Of a stretch of 64,000 nt of DNA, positions 22,865-33,212 are shown in pieces. Origin of the DNA: Romanomermis culicivorax. Its lineage: Eukaryota; Nematoda; Enoplea; Mermithida; Mermithidae. The stretch is taken from NCBI GenBank assembly GCA_963922205.1, contig CAWUHX010000290.1:368571-432570 (forward strand), given 5' to 3'. Within the stretch, counting starts at the first letter, position 1. Each line of letters starts with the position of its first letter. Below the pieces are notes generated by a model. It had not been told where the DNA came from. It saw only the letters and a program-made list of their open reading frames with translations, and ran no database searches. Made by a program: the position numbers and the translations under genes.

Positions 22865-24665
22865 TTGGTGGGGGATCCCCACCCCCAACTCGGTCGAACC
22901 CTATACCCAAATGTCGGGACCCCCACGCCCAACTTGGTCAACCCTTATACCCAACCCCCTCCCCAAACTCGGAAACATTAGGAAAAAAGTAGCTTTTTTT
23001 GGCCTTTTTGGGAAAATTTTCGAAATTTTTTCGACTTTTTTGGGTTTTTTTCGTTTCAAAAGTTTCAAAATGTTGGGACCCCCACCCCAAAATTTTGGGT
23101 TTACCCTCCGCCCCAACTGGTCGGACCTCTTACAAATATGATTAAATGCGGTACCTATTTTCAAAAAAAGGACCCAGCAAAGGTAGAAAATTATAGACCA
23201 GTTTCTTTATGTTGTGTCTCATGCAAGGTTATGGAAAGTATTATGAATGTAGACATGATGGCTCATTTTGAGTCAAATAATTTTCAGAATGATAGGCAAT
23301 TTGTATTTAGAAAGGAAAAATCTTGTGTTCTTCAGCTTCTAAGTTGTAAAACATTATAGGTTAAAAATTTGGATAAAAAAGTAGCAACTGATTCAATTTA
23401 TATCGATTTTCAAAAGGCGTTTTACAACTTAAAAGTTTTACAACTTTTTACAACTTTTCTCATGAAAAACTGGTCAGAAAATTAGCTTCCTACGGCCTAC
23501 ATATCTGGGTTTTTATTGAGATGTTTACATGGTTTTTTATTTAATAGGACTCAACAGGTAAAAATTGGCAATTGTTTCTGCAATCTGATTGGGGTTACTA
23601 GTGGGGTTCTCAGGGTACCGTATTGGGACCAACATTGTTCTCAATTTTCATAAATGATATATTTGAACGTTTTAGCAGTGAAATTTATCTTTTTGCTGAT
23701 GATGTGAAAATAGTCAATGCTACAGAAAATGCTAAAGTACTACAAGGAGAACTTCTCGAAGTTTATGAATGGTCATTGAAAAGGCAATTATCTATTTCTC
23801 TGGAAAAATGCTCTGTTTTGCGTCTTGGGAGTAATAACCCCAAAGTTGAGTATTATAGTATGTATATAAATAAATAAATAAAAAGTGTATAAATGATTTT
23901 CTGATTCCTGCTGTTTCAGAGATGAAGGATCTTGGTGTTATGTTGTGAATAATTGCCAGCAACCTCTCACTGTAATTATGTGGTTAAAAAAGTATCTAGG
24001 GTCGCAAATTTGATTTTAAAATGTTTTCACTCTAACTTCAATGGATTAAAAATCTGGGCTTTTAAATCCTATGTTCTCGATATTTTGGAATATGGTTCGC
24101 CACTCTGGAATAATTGTCTGGTTGGGGATACTAAAAGGGTAGAAAAAGTTCAACAGAGGTTTACAAAAAGACTTTTTGGTTATAAAGATTTAAGCTATGA
24201 GGAGCGCCTCGACAAATCTGGCCTTGATGACCTCACATTTAGACGTACGAGTATAGACTTATCAAACATGTTCTTAATTTTGAAATTTAAAGTTATTCCA
24301 TCCAATTTTTTTCACCTTGAGTCCGTTGTTCAATTTTCGCGCGTCCAACTCATTTAAATTTTACAAATCGAAGTATAACTCTAGTGCTTTAAAACATGAC
24401 TTTTGCTTGCGAAATATTGATGTTTGGAATTCCTTACCTGATGATATGACTCGTTCGAACAGTATGCCCTGTTTTCGATCTAAATTAAGTCATTTTTTGA
24501 AGCTCAATTCGCACGTGCTTTTGTCACGTTCATGAGCTTTTCTGTATTATTCGTATTACCTCTTGTATTTTCTTTACATTTAATTAATTTCTTTCTTTCA
24601 ACCAAAAATTTACGCGACGCAACTTTCGACTTGGCTTTTTTCAGAAGAAAACAATTATAGACAAG

Positions 24666-24779
24666 CAGGGCCGTGCGCAGGATTTTTTCATGGGGGAAAT
24701 GTTGATTTTACGCGATACACTGTTTACATGTTGCCTCAATGGAAGGGGCGGCCGCCCCGCCCCCTTGTGCACGACCCTG
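24666..24779. mobile_element. 114-bp hAT-like micro-element
   Basis: The ends are CAGGGCCGTGCGCAGG and CTTGTGCACGACCCTG (imperfect inverted repeats), with a perfect 8-bp duplication TAGACAAG at 24658-24665 and 24780-24787. The interior holds GGGGCGGCCGCCCCGCCCC. It is a minimal non-autonomous element. No second copy is obvious in this window. Confidence 0.88.
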
Positions 24780-24963
24780 TAGACAAGACATCCTTAATTT
24801 AATTTTTGCATAGTTATTAGGAAGGACTGAAAAGTAAAGGAAAATATAGACTTCATGATAAAGTCTATAAAAATATTGGATTCTCGCAGCATTCGATTGC
24901 TTTTCAAATCGCAGAAATCGTTTTCTATATCAGATTTACTTATCTCACTGAAGTGGTTAGAGA

Positions 24964-25174
24964 CATACGACCTGTAAGAGGTCCGAAGAGTTGAGGGGCG
25001 TAAATACGAAATTTTGGGGTGAGGGACCGAAAAAAGCCGAAAATTTTCCCAAAAAAGGCACTTTTTGCCCATTTCTTCTAATTTTTTCAAGTCTGGGACA
25101 GGGTTGGGGGAGTTGGGTGCAGGGTTGGCCAGGTTGGGGGTTCCTCCCAATCCCCCCCCCCAATTACTGGTATG
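24964..25174 (+). mobile_element. CATACCTGTA family element (A6)
   Basis: It starts CATACGACCTGTAAG (a 3-base insertion in the inverted repeat) and ends CAATTACTGGTATG. A perfect 8-bp duplication GTTAGAGA flanks it (24956-24963 and 25175-25182). Confidence 0.9.
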
Positions 25175-25370
25175 GTTAGAGAAGATAGAATGGGCACGAT
25201 TTTTAAGCAAATTAGTGCATCTTTAGTTATGTTTTTATAAAACTTTTGGCACAAAACTATTTAAAAGTTTTCAGTTCAGTACGTTTTCAGATTGAAAATT
25301 CTTTTTTGTGCCATTGGCACAAATTTTACATTTTTGGCCCTTTGTGCCAACTGTCACAAATGTCCGTGCA

Positions 25371-25580
25371 CATTACCTGTAAGAGGTCCGACCAGTTGAG
25401 GGGGGGGTAAACCCGAAATTTTGGGGGAGAGGGTCGAAAAAAGTCGAAATTTTTCCCAAAAAAGGCACTTTTTTGCGAATTTTTCAACTTTTTTTCAAGT
25501 CTGGGGGGTTGGGTATAATATATGGTTGACCAATTTGGGGGGTCTCCCCCCGCCCCCCCCCCCCCCAAATAACAGGTATG
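25371..25580 (+). mobile_element. CATACCTGTA family element inside a GTGCC-type element (A7)
   Basis: It starts CATTACCTGTAAGAGG and ends ATAACAGGTATG, with a perfect 8-bp duplication TCCGTGCA (25363-25370 and 25581-25588). The duplicated target lies in the right terminus of a GTGCC-type element, whose end GTGCACAAAAAACACTG reads through to 25600. Confidence 0.9.
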
Positions 25581-25657
25581 TCCGTGCACAAAAAACACTG
25601 GCGAAAGCCAAATAAAGTCCTCTCTGGATGGCAAAATTCAGTACAAAGCATTAGGGA

Positions 25658-25937
25658 GCGAGATCTGTCATCAATTTGATTGGTGGAAAAATTTTATTCC
25701 TTCAATTTGATTGGTCGAAAAGTTGTAGTCTACTCCTTCCTAACCGTGAGTCAAAGCCTAAGCCTAAGCCTAAACCTAAAACTAAACGTAATCCTAAGCC
25801 TAAGCGTAAACCTAAGCCTAGGCGAAAAACTAGCCTAAGCCTAAGCCAGGGTCTAAGCCTAAGCCAGAAAATTGGTCAGAAACAACTGTAAAAATCAATA
25901 AATTTTTTCGACCAATCAAAATGATGACAGATCTCGC
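25658..25937. mobile_element. inverted-repeat element carrying nematode telomere-type repeats (M1)
   Basis: Inverted arms of 27 nt (25658-25684 and 25911-25937; GCGAGATCTGTCATC...) match at 26 of 27 positions. A second GATTGGTCGAAAA motif lies inside the left arm. The centre holds a degenerate array of GCCTAA. A clear relative with different arms but the same GATTGG motif and GCCTAA core lies at 32061-32365. A Lys-Pro-rich open frame across it is a by-product of the hexamer. Confidence 0.8.
25757..25868 (-). repeat. interstitial telomere-type array (TTAGGC)n
   Basis: About 18 hexamer units, many exact GCCTAA on the plus strand, others with one or two changes (ACCTAA, GCGTAA, GTCTAA). TTAGGC is the established telomere unit of nematodes, which supports the taxonomic placement. 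The degeneracy indicates an old internal tract rather than a chromosome end. Confidence 0.88.
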
Positions 25938-25941
25938 TTAA

Positions 25942-26986
25942 CAGTGTTTTTTTCCACGAACTTCTTTCCACAAATGTGGAAAGGGGTCAAATTTTTTTTC
26001 CACATGTGGAAAAAAATTTTTGTCGTCTTAAAATCCTCGTTTTTTCGCTTAAAAATGCTCACAGACGCTTTATCTCACTGTTTTTGAGCTTTTTCAAGCC
26101 TTCCGGTGTTTTTAGAGAAGTTAATTCAATAAAATTGAATAAAAAATTGAAATGTTCGACTTAAAAGCCTAATCTACAAGCATTGTTGAAAAAATTTTCT
26201 AGAAAACTATCCAAGAGCATAATTGACTTGAATTACACAAGAAATCGATGGTCAAGTCCTCTATGATGACAAGTGAAAGCCCAAAAAGCTATTAATCTTT
26301 CCTGCTTGAAACGCGGGAAAAATTTTTTGGGTATTGACATTCTGTGATGCTAGAAAATCAATTTTCCGAACATTTATTTCAAGAATTAGATTCCAATTTT
26401 GTGTTCAATAGTTGTAATTTCTAGAATTTTACTAGAAAAATTTTAAAATCTGTAATTTATTTGTAAACTCTCATGAACTTGGTTGAAAATATATGAGTAA
26501 GAAGAGAATAAATTTCCGAAAGATATTTCTATGAAGCTTTTAAATTGATTTTACGTTAGCAAAGAAATAATCGCATCATATTTTACGTTAGCAAAGAAAT
26601 AATCGCAGCATAAGACTTGACGTATTGATCTTTGTCAAAAGGAAAAAATGCGAATCTTCATTAAATATTATGATAAAATATTGAAGATTACCAATTAAAA
26701 CATGAGATACTATGTTTAAGATGATGAAAACTATTATAGATTAAGTGATAAATGAAGGTAGACATGATAAAAGCCGCGCCTGAGCTACTTGATAAATAAT
26801 GATGATTATCTAAGTTATAACCGGCGCGAAGCGGCGGAAAATTTTGAGATTTGGACCTCCTAAAATGCACCAAAATGCATCTTTTCAACATGAAAACCCC
26901 AAATTTTTCTTCCACATTCGTGGAAACTGGAAAGACCTCAAAAATTTTTTCCACATTATAGTGCAAATGTGGAAAAAAAACAGTGC
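25942..26986 (+). mobile_element. hAT-like element with TTCCACATGTGGAA ends (F1)
   Basis: It starts CAGTGTTTTTTTCCACG and ends GTGGAAAAAAAACAGTG. Sites such as CCACAAATGTGG and TTCCACATGTGGAA cluster within 80 bp of the left end and within 100 bp of the right end. The interior shares blocks with the CAAGCC elements (13277, 16295), for example 'tctatgatgacaagtga' and the GGCGCGAAGCGGCGG hairpin near 26823. No clean target duplication was seen. Confidence 0.7.
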
Positions 26987-27047
26987 TTCGCAATCAGTAT
27001 TTTTTTGTGGCAAAACATGGTTTTTGGCACAAAATTTTTGGCTGTTC

Positions 27048-29730
27048 AAACATTATCTCTGTCTCTGACGTTCATGTTGTCCCTCCTTTTTCTACTAGTG
27101 ACCACTCAAGTGTAAAGTTCAAAATAATTCTCAAGACAACGCCCCTGAATCTAAAATCCCTCCCCTTGAACTTTCGCAAGGCAAACTATGATACTATTTC
27201 TGAGCTCTTATTCCAGATCTCTTGGCCTGACGTTTTCTCCACATGTAGAAATGCAGGTGACATGTACTGTAGTTTTATTGACATTTTGAAGCCCATTATA
27301 ACACAACACGTAGCCACATCTAAACTAAGTAAGGCAAAAAAATATCCCAAATACCTCCAGAAGCTACTCGCTAAAAAATTAATACTTTGGAGAAACTATA
27401 GGAAAACTAGATCAGCCCGTGACAAGTTTCTTTTCAACAGTCATTGTAAATTTTTGAAAAATCAAATCAAATCACATCAAATCGACATTGAAAAGAAACT
27501 TATTGACAAATCATATCTCAGAAGTTTCTATAATTTTGTAAATTCCAAAATCAAATCAAATAGAGCTATTCCCCCAATTTGTATAGGTAATGAAATTATT
27601 TCTAATGATCTAGAGGCCGAACTTTTCAATAATTATTTCACATCAGTCTTTACCAATGATAATGGTTCTGTGCCTCTTTTCCCCAAAAGAACTATGTCTG
27701 AAATCTCCGATTCATCATTTTCTATTGAGCTAGTTCGTGCTGCTCTTCGTAAACTGAATCCGTCCCTTGCCTTGGGTCCTGATGGGTTATGTGCCTATTT
27801 TATGAAAAAACTATCCAATTGTTTGGCCGACCCACTTTCTCATATCTTTGAGGTTTCTTTTAGATCTGGGGCATTACCATCTATATGGAAAACTGCAAAT
27901 GTAATCCCAGTATACAAAAAAGGTGATTCCTCATCGATTTCTTATTACCGACCAATTTCTCTTTGTTGTATTGCTTGTAAAGTCATGGAAAGCATTATTA
28001 ACTCTTCTATTTTAGATTACCTTAAGAGAAGCTCTCTATTATCTCCCTTTCAGTTTGGGTTTTTGCCAAAAAAGTCATGTGAAACACAGTTGCTCAAATG
28101 CAAAAATTCATGGACCAAACTTATTGATTCAGGATCTTCCATTGATTTGATTTACATTGATTTTAAGAAAACTTTTGACTCTGTCTCCCATAGTAAGCTT
28201 GCTCTAAAGTTGAAAAACTATGGCATCTGTGGTTTTCTTGCGAATTGGATCATCGCCTTCCTTTCAAATCGCACTCAAAAAGTCTGCATTAACAACAAGT
28301 TTTCCCTAACATCAGACGTAAGCAGTGGTGTCCCCCAGGGGAGTGTTCTTGGTCCAACTCTTCTCCTCTTGTTTATAAACGACCTCACTGATACTTTAAA
28401 ATCCCATGTCTATCTTTTCGCAGATTATGTGAAAATTTTTAACACCTCCACACAATGTAAAACTCTTCAAGATGATCTTGATCAGATTTTCAATTGGTCT
28501 AAAACATGGCAACTCGAAATTTCGGCTGAAAAAAGTTCTATTCTCTATATGGGCCATGCAAATCCAAAGGTACCCTACAATTTAGGATTGTCTGAAATTC
28601 CAGGTGAAAACCCATACGTCAGAGACTTGGGCGTACTTATATCCCAAAACTTGAGTTTTAGAGATCACATAGCATCAATTACCAAGAAAGCCTTTAGCTT
28701 AAGTTCTTTGATAATTAGAACCTTTACTTCCCATGATACTTCTAACCTTGTACGCGCGTTTACTGTTTATGTTAAACCCCTGCTAGAATATTGTTCAATT
28801 GTTTGGAACCCTTACTATGCCTCTGACATAAATCTCATTGAAAAAGTTCAGAGAAGATTCACAAAGAGAATATGTGGTTTTGGGTCTATCCTTTCATATG
28901 ATGAGCGTTTAACTATGTAAGCTATGCCTTGATAGCTTAGAAATACGTCGACTACGTGCCGCCTTATGCATGATGTTTCAAATTATTAAAGGCCAATCCT
29001 GTCTGCAAAACTCGGACTTCTTTATTAGCAGTAATTTTGAGTCCACCCGTCGTAAAAATGACTACAAACTCAAAACAGGTAAAGGTAAAACAAATATTAG
29101 ATTATATGATTTTTCCAACAGGTACATTAATATCTGGAATGAACTTTCAGCTGAAGTTCTTAGTTCTTCCAATTTACACACATTCAAAACGAAAATCTCT
29201 AAGATTGATTTTTCTGATTATCTCGGGGGAGCGCGTTAGCCTGTTACAAATATGTAACCTGCGCTTCCTATTACCGTCATTAACTTGTTTACTGTAGCAC
29301 ATATTTTCGCTGCGATATTGTATTTGTCGTTTTGAAGTAGCCGTCGATTGAGTTTTCGAAACTTTTCTTCGTTTTCTTATTTCATTTTAATGGTTCCCAA
29401 AAAAGGCCAAAAAACATACACTTTTTGACAAATTTTTTTAATTTTTCCCCAACTGGGGGGGGGGGGGGGGGTTGGGGGGGGGTAAATGATTTTGGCTACT
29501 GGGTTGGCCAAGTTTGGGGGGGCCCCCCCCCAACCCCCCAAGCACAGGTATGCTTTTGATCTTTAATTTAGTCGTTCGAATCTTCTAAAATTTATCTTCC
29601 ACGTTTATTCATTATTTCCTCGTTCTCGACTAATTATATTTTGTATTGTAATTTTGCGTTCACTTCGACAGGTAAAAAAATCTTTCATTCAGTCTTTCAT
29701 TCATTCATATATAAGATTCGTAGTCGAAAA
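27048..29730 (+). pseudogene. 5'-truncated CR1/Jockey-like non-LTR retrotransposon (R1)
   Basis: This is the longest RT frame here; it is open from 26983 but recognisable from about 27060. It begins in the last part of the endonuclease (STSDHSSVKF), so the 5' end is missing. Reverse transcriptase motifs follow: LALGPDGLCAYFMKK, SYYRPISLCCIACKVMESI, IYIDFKKTFDSVSHSKLA, SSGVPQGSVLGPTLL, then FADYVKIF. The second catalytic Asp of FADD is Tyr (codon 28426-28428). C-terminal motifs are VRDLGVLISQNLSF, LEYCSIVWNP and VQRRFTKRICGFG. The frame shifts by one near 28915 and continues as KLCLDSLEIRRL...YINIWNELSAEVL to the stop at 29239. The 3'UTR ends in a TTCA-type tail near 29680-29720. Inactive on three counts. 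Confidence 0.92.
29397..29552 (+). mobile_element. left-truncated CATACCTGTA family element in the retrotransposon 3'UTR (A8)
   Basis: It starts inside the element ('cccaaaaaaggcc') and ends AAGCACAGGTATG. The retrotransposon fragment at 33213 lacks this segment and joins 'tgtttactgt' directly to 'ttttgatct', so it serves as an approximate empty site. A 19-base G-run lies at 29454-29473. Confidence 0.65.
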
Positions 29731-30268
29731 TTCAATCAATTTGAACATCCTGAACAATCCTGGATTTATTTGAATTTTCGCAGCATAGCATTCCATTTCT
29801 TTCCGAGTCGTCGCGAACTACTTGCACAGTTTTTCCTTATCTCACTGACATGTTTAGCTGAAAAATAGGTTGGACACGATTTCTACAAAAAAATAAATGC
29901 GTTAAACGTTAACTTTTTATCAAAATTTTGGCCTAAAAATTTTCCGCAGATTTTAGTATGTTTCAAGTAGACACAAATTTTTTTGGCCTCTTGTGCCAAT
30001 TGGCACAAATGCCCGTGCACAAAAAGAACGCTGTTCGCAATGCTTTCTGAATTCCCTGCGAGATTTTACAGTGATAAGCATCGATGTTGAGAATTACAGA
30101 GAGCAGTTTATACCTGCACGCTGTTGATACCTACCCGACAAGCAATGAAAAAAACAAATCAAACTTCATACTATCATACGAGTGTATATCCATTAGTAGA
30201 GACAGAACGGACGACAAAGCAAAGCCCAAAACTGGCAGTAAAAAATTAAACAAATAGCATGATTTTAG
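29731..30268. other. repeat end and 3' flank of the membrane-protein gene
   Basis: GTGCCAATTGGCAC (29994-30007) and GTGCACAAAAAGAACGCTG (to about 30033) form the right end of a GTGCC-type element. The rest is non-coding as far as I can see. Confidence 0.45.
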
Positions 30269-31802
30269 TCAAGCACTGGATGGTCGTTTAGCCTTCTGTA
30301 ATGTTTGGGTCATCATTATTTCTTCGATACTTTTCTTTTGTTTCCGCAAATTCTTCAGTCTATTGGTTTCTTCAATTTGGTTTACTTCGCGACTTCGTGT
30401 ATTGCCACCAGTCAAATCGGTCATGTCTTGTGAAATGGCCCCAGCCGCAGTAGCTGCAAAATCGAGGTAGCTGACAGAATATCCTTCCAACAAGCTGTAC
30501 TAGATTTATTTTAAAATAGTCGATCCCAGGAAAGCAAGTTCATAACGGAAAAATATCAAGCTTATTACAGGGTCTAATCCATGAAAAATATTTTCGTCAG
30601 TGAGCGGCAACAAACAACTGAAAATTTGCTTTAATAACCTGGTTAATTCGTCTGAATTTCTCGATGCTCAAGTATCGACACTGTCCTGTCTAAATTAACA
30701 TTGGATAAGCACGATGTATTTCCGTGATTTTTGCTTTTCCAATTCTTGTGAAGAAATCTAACATTTTTCCACGTTACAAAATTTTCCACTGAGTGAAAAC
30801 GTACCAACATGAACTTACTTTTTGGCCTTCATTACGTCTAGGAAGAAGTTTACACAATTCGTACTGTACCGTGTTTAAAGTTTAAATTCTGTCAACTACA
30901 GTACATCAACTTTGACATCAGCACATGTGGAGATGCATGAAGTGTGCGGTCATGTATTTTCTTCTGAGCTTGCAGACCTGATTTTGCATACCCAAGTCAC
31001 GGGCAAAAACCTGAACTTTTGTTACGGGTGCTTCTGCGGCTGCAAGGAGCAATGCAGGGCTGTGCATTCATCAGTCAGCTACTCTACTTTTAGTCTGTTT
31101 TTCTTGAAATGCTAATAAATAACGAAAGTAGAAAGCAAGTTGTAATTTCGGATTTTCACGGTTTGGTGATAAACAATATATCACTATAGGACTGGAAATT
31201 TGTGAGCATACTGACCTAACCTTTAACAATTTTTCGAGTGAAAAATTTTACAGTAAGAGCTCTATGTAAATGATTTTGACGACAGTAGTGATTGTGTCAC
31301 TTTTCTATGGAAGCATGGAAAACAGACTATAGAGCGTGAGAACCACTACACACCATCCAAAAAAGTCGGTGTTAGGAAAACTTACGATCTTTCCGTAGGT
31401 CTAGCCTGATCTTGCTCATGTGAGATATTTTCCCACAAAATTTTCAAATGATTTATTAAGGAAAATCCTTGAATTACTTTGAGCCCTTCGTCGCATAATG
31501 ATGTAGAACGTAATGCCAATTATGGCCATGATGACCAGACTCATGCAAATATAAAGCGCGATTGTAGCCGTTTTGGTCGTAGATTTCGGCGACCCTTCTA
31601 AACTTTTGACTTCAAACGGATCCTCGGTGGTCGTCGAGGTGGTCATTGTGGTTATGATCAGTGATGCGACCATTTTGGTCGCCACCGTTGACTTTTTCGC
31701 CGCGGATGATTTGACTTTGGCTACGACAGCGGCGTCGCTGCTCATCAAATTATAAAATGCAATACAAACGATGATTGTGGAAGCGAAATTGATGGAGTAC
31801 AT
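30269..31802 (-). CDS. small single-pass membrane protein of unknown function
   Basis: Three minus-strand exons, 31802-31478, 31410-31386 (25 nt) and 30494-30269, join in phase (1, then 2) through GT-AG borders to give about 191 residues. The N-terminus (MYSINFASTIIVCIAFYNLM) looks like a signal peptide. A Ser/Thr/Lys-rich segment with TTTMTTSTTTEDP-like composition follows. One hydrophobic helix (IALYICMSLVIMAIIGITFY) ends in IMRRR, implying an outside-N, inside-C orientation. The cytoplasmic tail includes DMTDLTGGN and ends KKSIEEIMMTQTLQKAKRP(SSA). I recognise no family. The micro-exon rests on one acceptor choice (AAG|AT). Without it, the first exon reads on to a stop at 31416 and gives a 128-residue alternative. 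Confidence 0.65.
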
Positions 31803-31807
31803 AGCTT

Positions 31808-31815
31808 ATGCAAAT
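31808..31815 (+). promoter_or_regulatory. octamer ATGCAAAT next to the membrane-protein start
   Basis: An exact ATGCAAAT lies six bases upstream of that gene's ATG (minus strand). The octamer is the classic POU-domain site. One occurrence is weak evidence; it is listed because the same octamer occurs in three of the non-repetitive islands. Confidence 0.25.
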
Positions 31816-32060
31816 GAGTTTTCGAGCTGCGAATAATTAATTTTCAACTGACGAGTAGTGGGAGAGGATGATGGTGTACACTATAACAATTGATTTAAAT
31901 CAATGAATCCCGGCTTGCGCGGCTTGTGGTACCACTGCATTACTATTAATTTTCGGTTGATAGCAAACGTTTATTCCGACAACTGCTAAACAGGTACTAA
32001 TTGAGAGCTTTTTTGACAGGCAATCGATATTGAGTACTGTATATTATCACTGAAGATTCG

Positions 32061-32365
32061 ACTAAGCATTAGGACGAAGTGTTAGCCCATTTTTGATTGG
32101 CCGAAATTACCGCCCCCTTGTTGATTGGTCAAAATTTTTGGGATGTCGAAAATGCATTATATGCGTTCTAAATGGTTTCAACTAACAACTTTATTTGGAA
32201 GAGCCTCAACAGCACTGCGCCCGAAGCTGCTGTACCCTAAGCCTAAGCCTAAGGAAAATTTTAAAGGAAAAATTAATGAAAAATACATATTAGGCGAAAA
32301 ACCGTCTGGGGGGCTGTAATTTCGGCCAATCAGAAGAGGGCTAACACTTCGTCCCTAATGCTTAG
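32061..32365. mobile_element. inverted-repeat element with TTAGGC core (M2)
   Basis: The two arms (32061-32109 and 32316-32365; CTAAGCATTAGG(G)ACGAAG...) are near-perfect inverted repeats of about 50 nt, differing by one indel and a few substitutions. The core includes CCCTAAGCCTAAGCCTAAGG (32228-32247). The arms contain GATTGGCCGAAATTAC, parallel to GATTGGTGGAAAA in the copy at 25658. Confidence 0.82.
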
Positions 32366-32380
32366 TGAAGATTTGCACTC

Positions 32381-33212
32381 CACTGTTTTTTTCCTCAGGG
32401 TCTTTTCCTCAAATGGGGAAAGGGGTCATAATTTTTTTCCCCATTTTTTCCGAAGTCGTTTTTTTTCGCTTAAAAATGCTCACAGACGCTTTATTTAGGT
32501 GTTTTTGAGCCTTTCCAAGCCTTCCCGTGTTTTTAGACCCGTTAATTCATTAAAATTGGGGAAAAAATTGAAATTTTCGAGTTCAAAGTCTAATCTACAA
32601 GCATTGGAACGAACTTTCAAGTTTCAAGCAAACTATCCAAAAGCATAATGACTTTGAATTACATGAGAAATCGATGGTTAAGTACTCTATGATGACAAGT
32701 GAGATGAGAACCCAAAAGAGATGTTATAATCTTTCCCGGCGTGAAGCGCCGGAAAAATTTTCTGGGTAAGTACTGCGACGCTGGAAAATCAATTTTTCGA
32801 ACATTTATTTCAAGAATTAGATTTGAATTTTGTGTTCAAAAGTCGTAATTTCTAGAATTTTACTTGAAAAATTTTTAAACCAGTATAATTTATTTGTAAA
32901 CTCTCATTAACTTGGTCGAAAATATATGAGTAAGCAGAGTATAAATTTCCAAAAGATATTTCCATGAAGCGTTTGAATTGATTTTACGTTAGAAAAGAAA
33001 TAATCGCATCAAAAAGCTTAGAGACTTGACGTATTGATCTTTCTGCATAGCAAAAAATGCGAATCTTCATTCAATATCACGATAAAATATTGAAGATTAC
33101 CAATGAAAACATGAGATAATACGTTTAAGATGATTAAAACTATTATAGATTATATGATAAATGAAGGTAGACATGCTAAAAGCCGCGCCTGAGCCAAGTA
33201 ATGCATAATTAA
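32381..33212 (+). mobile_element. hAT-like element with CCTCA/TGGGG ends, left part (G1)
   Basis: It starts CACTGTTTTTTTCCTCAGG with TTTCCTCAAATGGGGAAA just inside. The interior is collinear with the F and C elements ('tctatgatgacaagtgag', hairpin GGCGTGAAGCGCCGG near 32738, 'gccgcgcctgagc' at the end). It is interrupted at about 33213 by the retrotransposon fragment. No matching right end of the same type was found. Confidence 0.6.

Larger units (their letters stand above)
22191..23140 (-). mobile_element. CATACCTGTA family element split by a nested element (A4)
   Basis: It starts CATACCTGTAATTGGGG and ends CGGACCTCTTACAAATATG. The perfect 8-bp duplication ATTAAATG (22183-22190 and 23141-23148) lies inside the RT reading frame of the surrounding retrotransposon. 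Its own body is interrupted at 22221-22864 by a CATACATGTAA family element. The remaining pieces give an element of about 300 bp. Confidence 0.9.
21690..24610 (+). pseudogene. CR1/Jockey-like retrotransposon copy broken by nested insertions (R3)
   Basis: Fragments read, in order, SLGPDGLCALFL and FRTGQLPDIWKT (before 22190). After a 950-bp insertion they continue with ENYRPVSLCCVSCKVMESI, YIDFQKAF, GTVLGPTLFSIFINDI, YLFADDVKIV (catalytic FADD intact), KDLGVM, LEYGSPLW, QQRFTKRLFGY and DVWNSLPDDMTR. Numerous stops and shifts make it a pseudogene. The 3' end is marked by a TTTC-rich tail at 24590-24605. It is related to, but distinct from, the copy at 27048. Confidence 0.85.

Noticed and set aside
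22490..23164. Pro- or Gly-rich open frames on both strands
   Set aside because: They are translations of G- and C-runs in nested short elements. Both strands are open at once, and target duplications explain the sequence.
25676..25891. Lys-Pro-rich 71-residue open frame
   Set aside because: The protein repeat (KPKPKP) is only the translation of the GCCTAA array inside an inverted-repeat element. There is no splice or start context.
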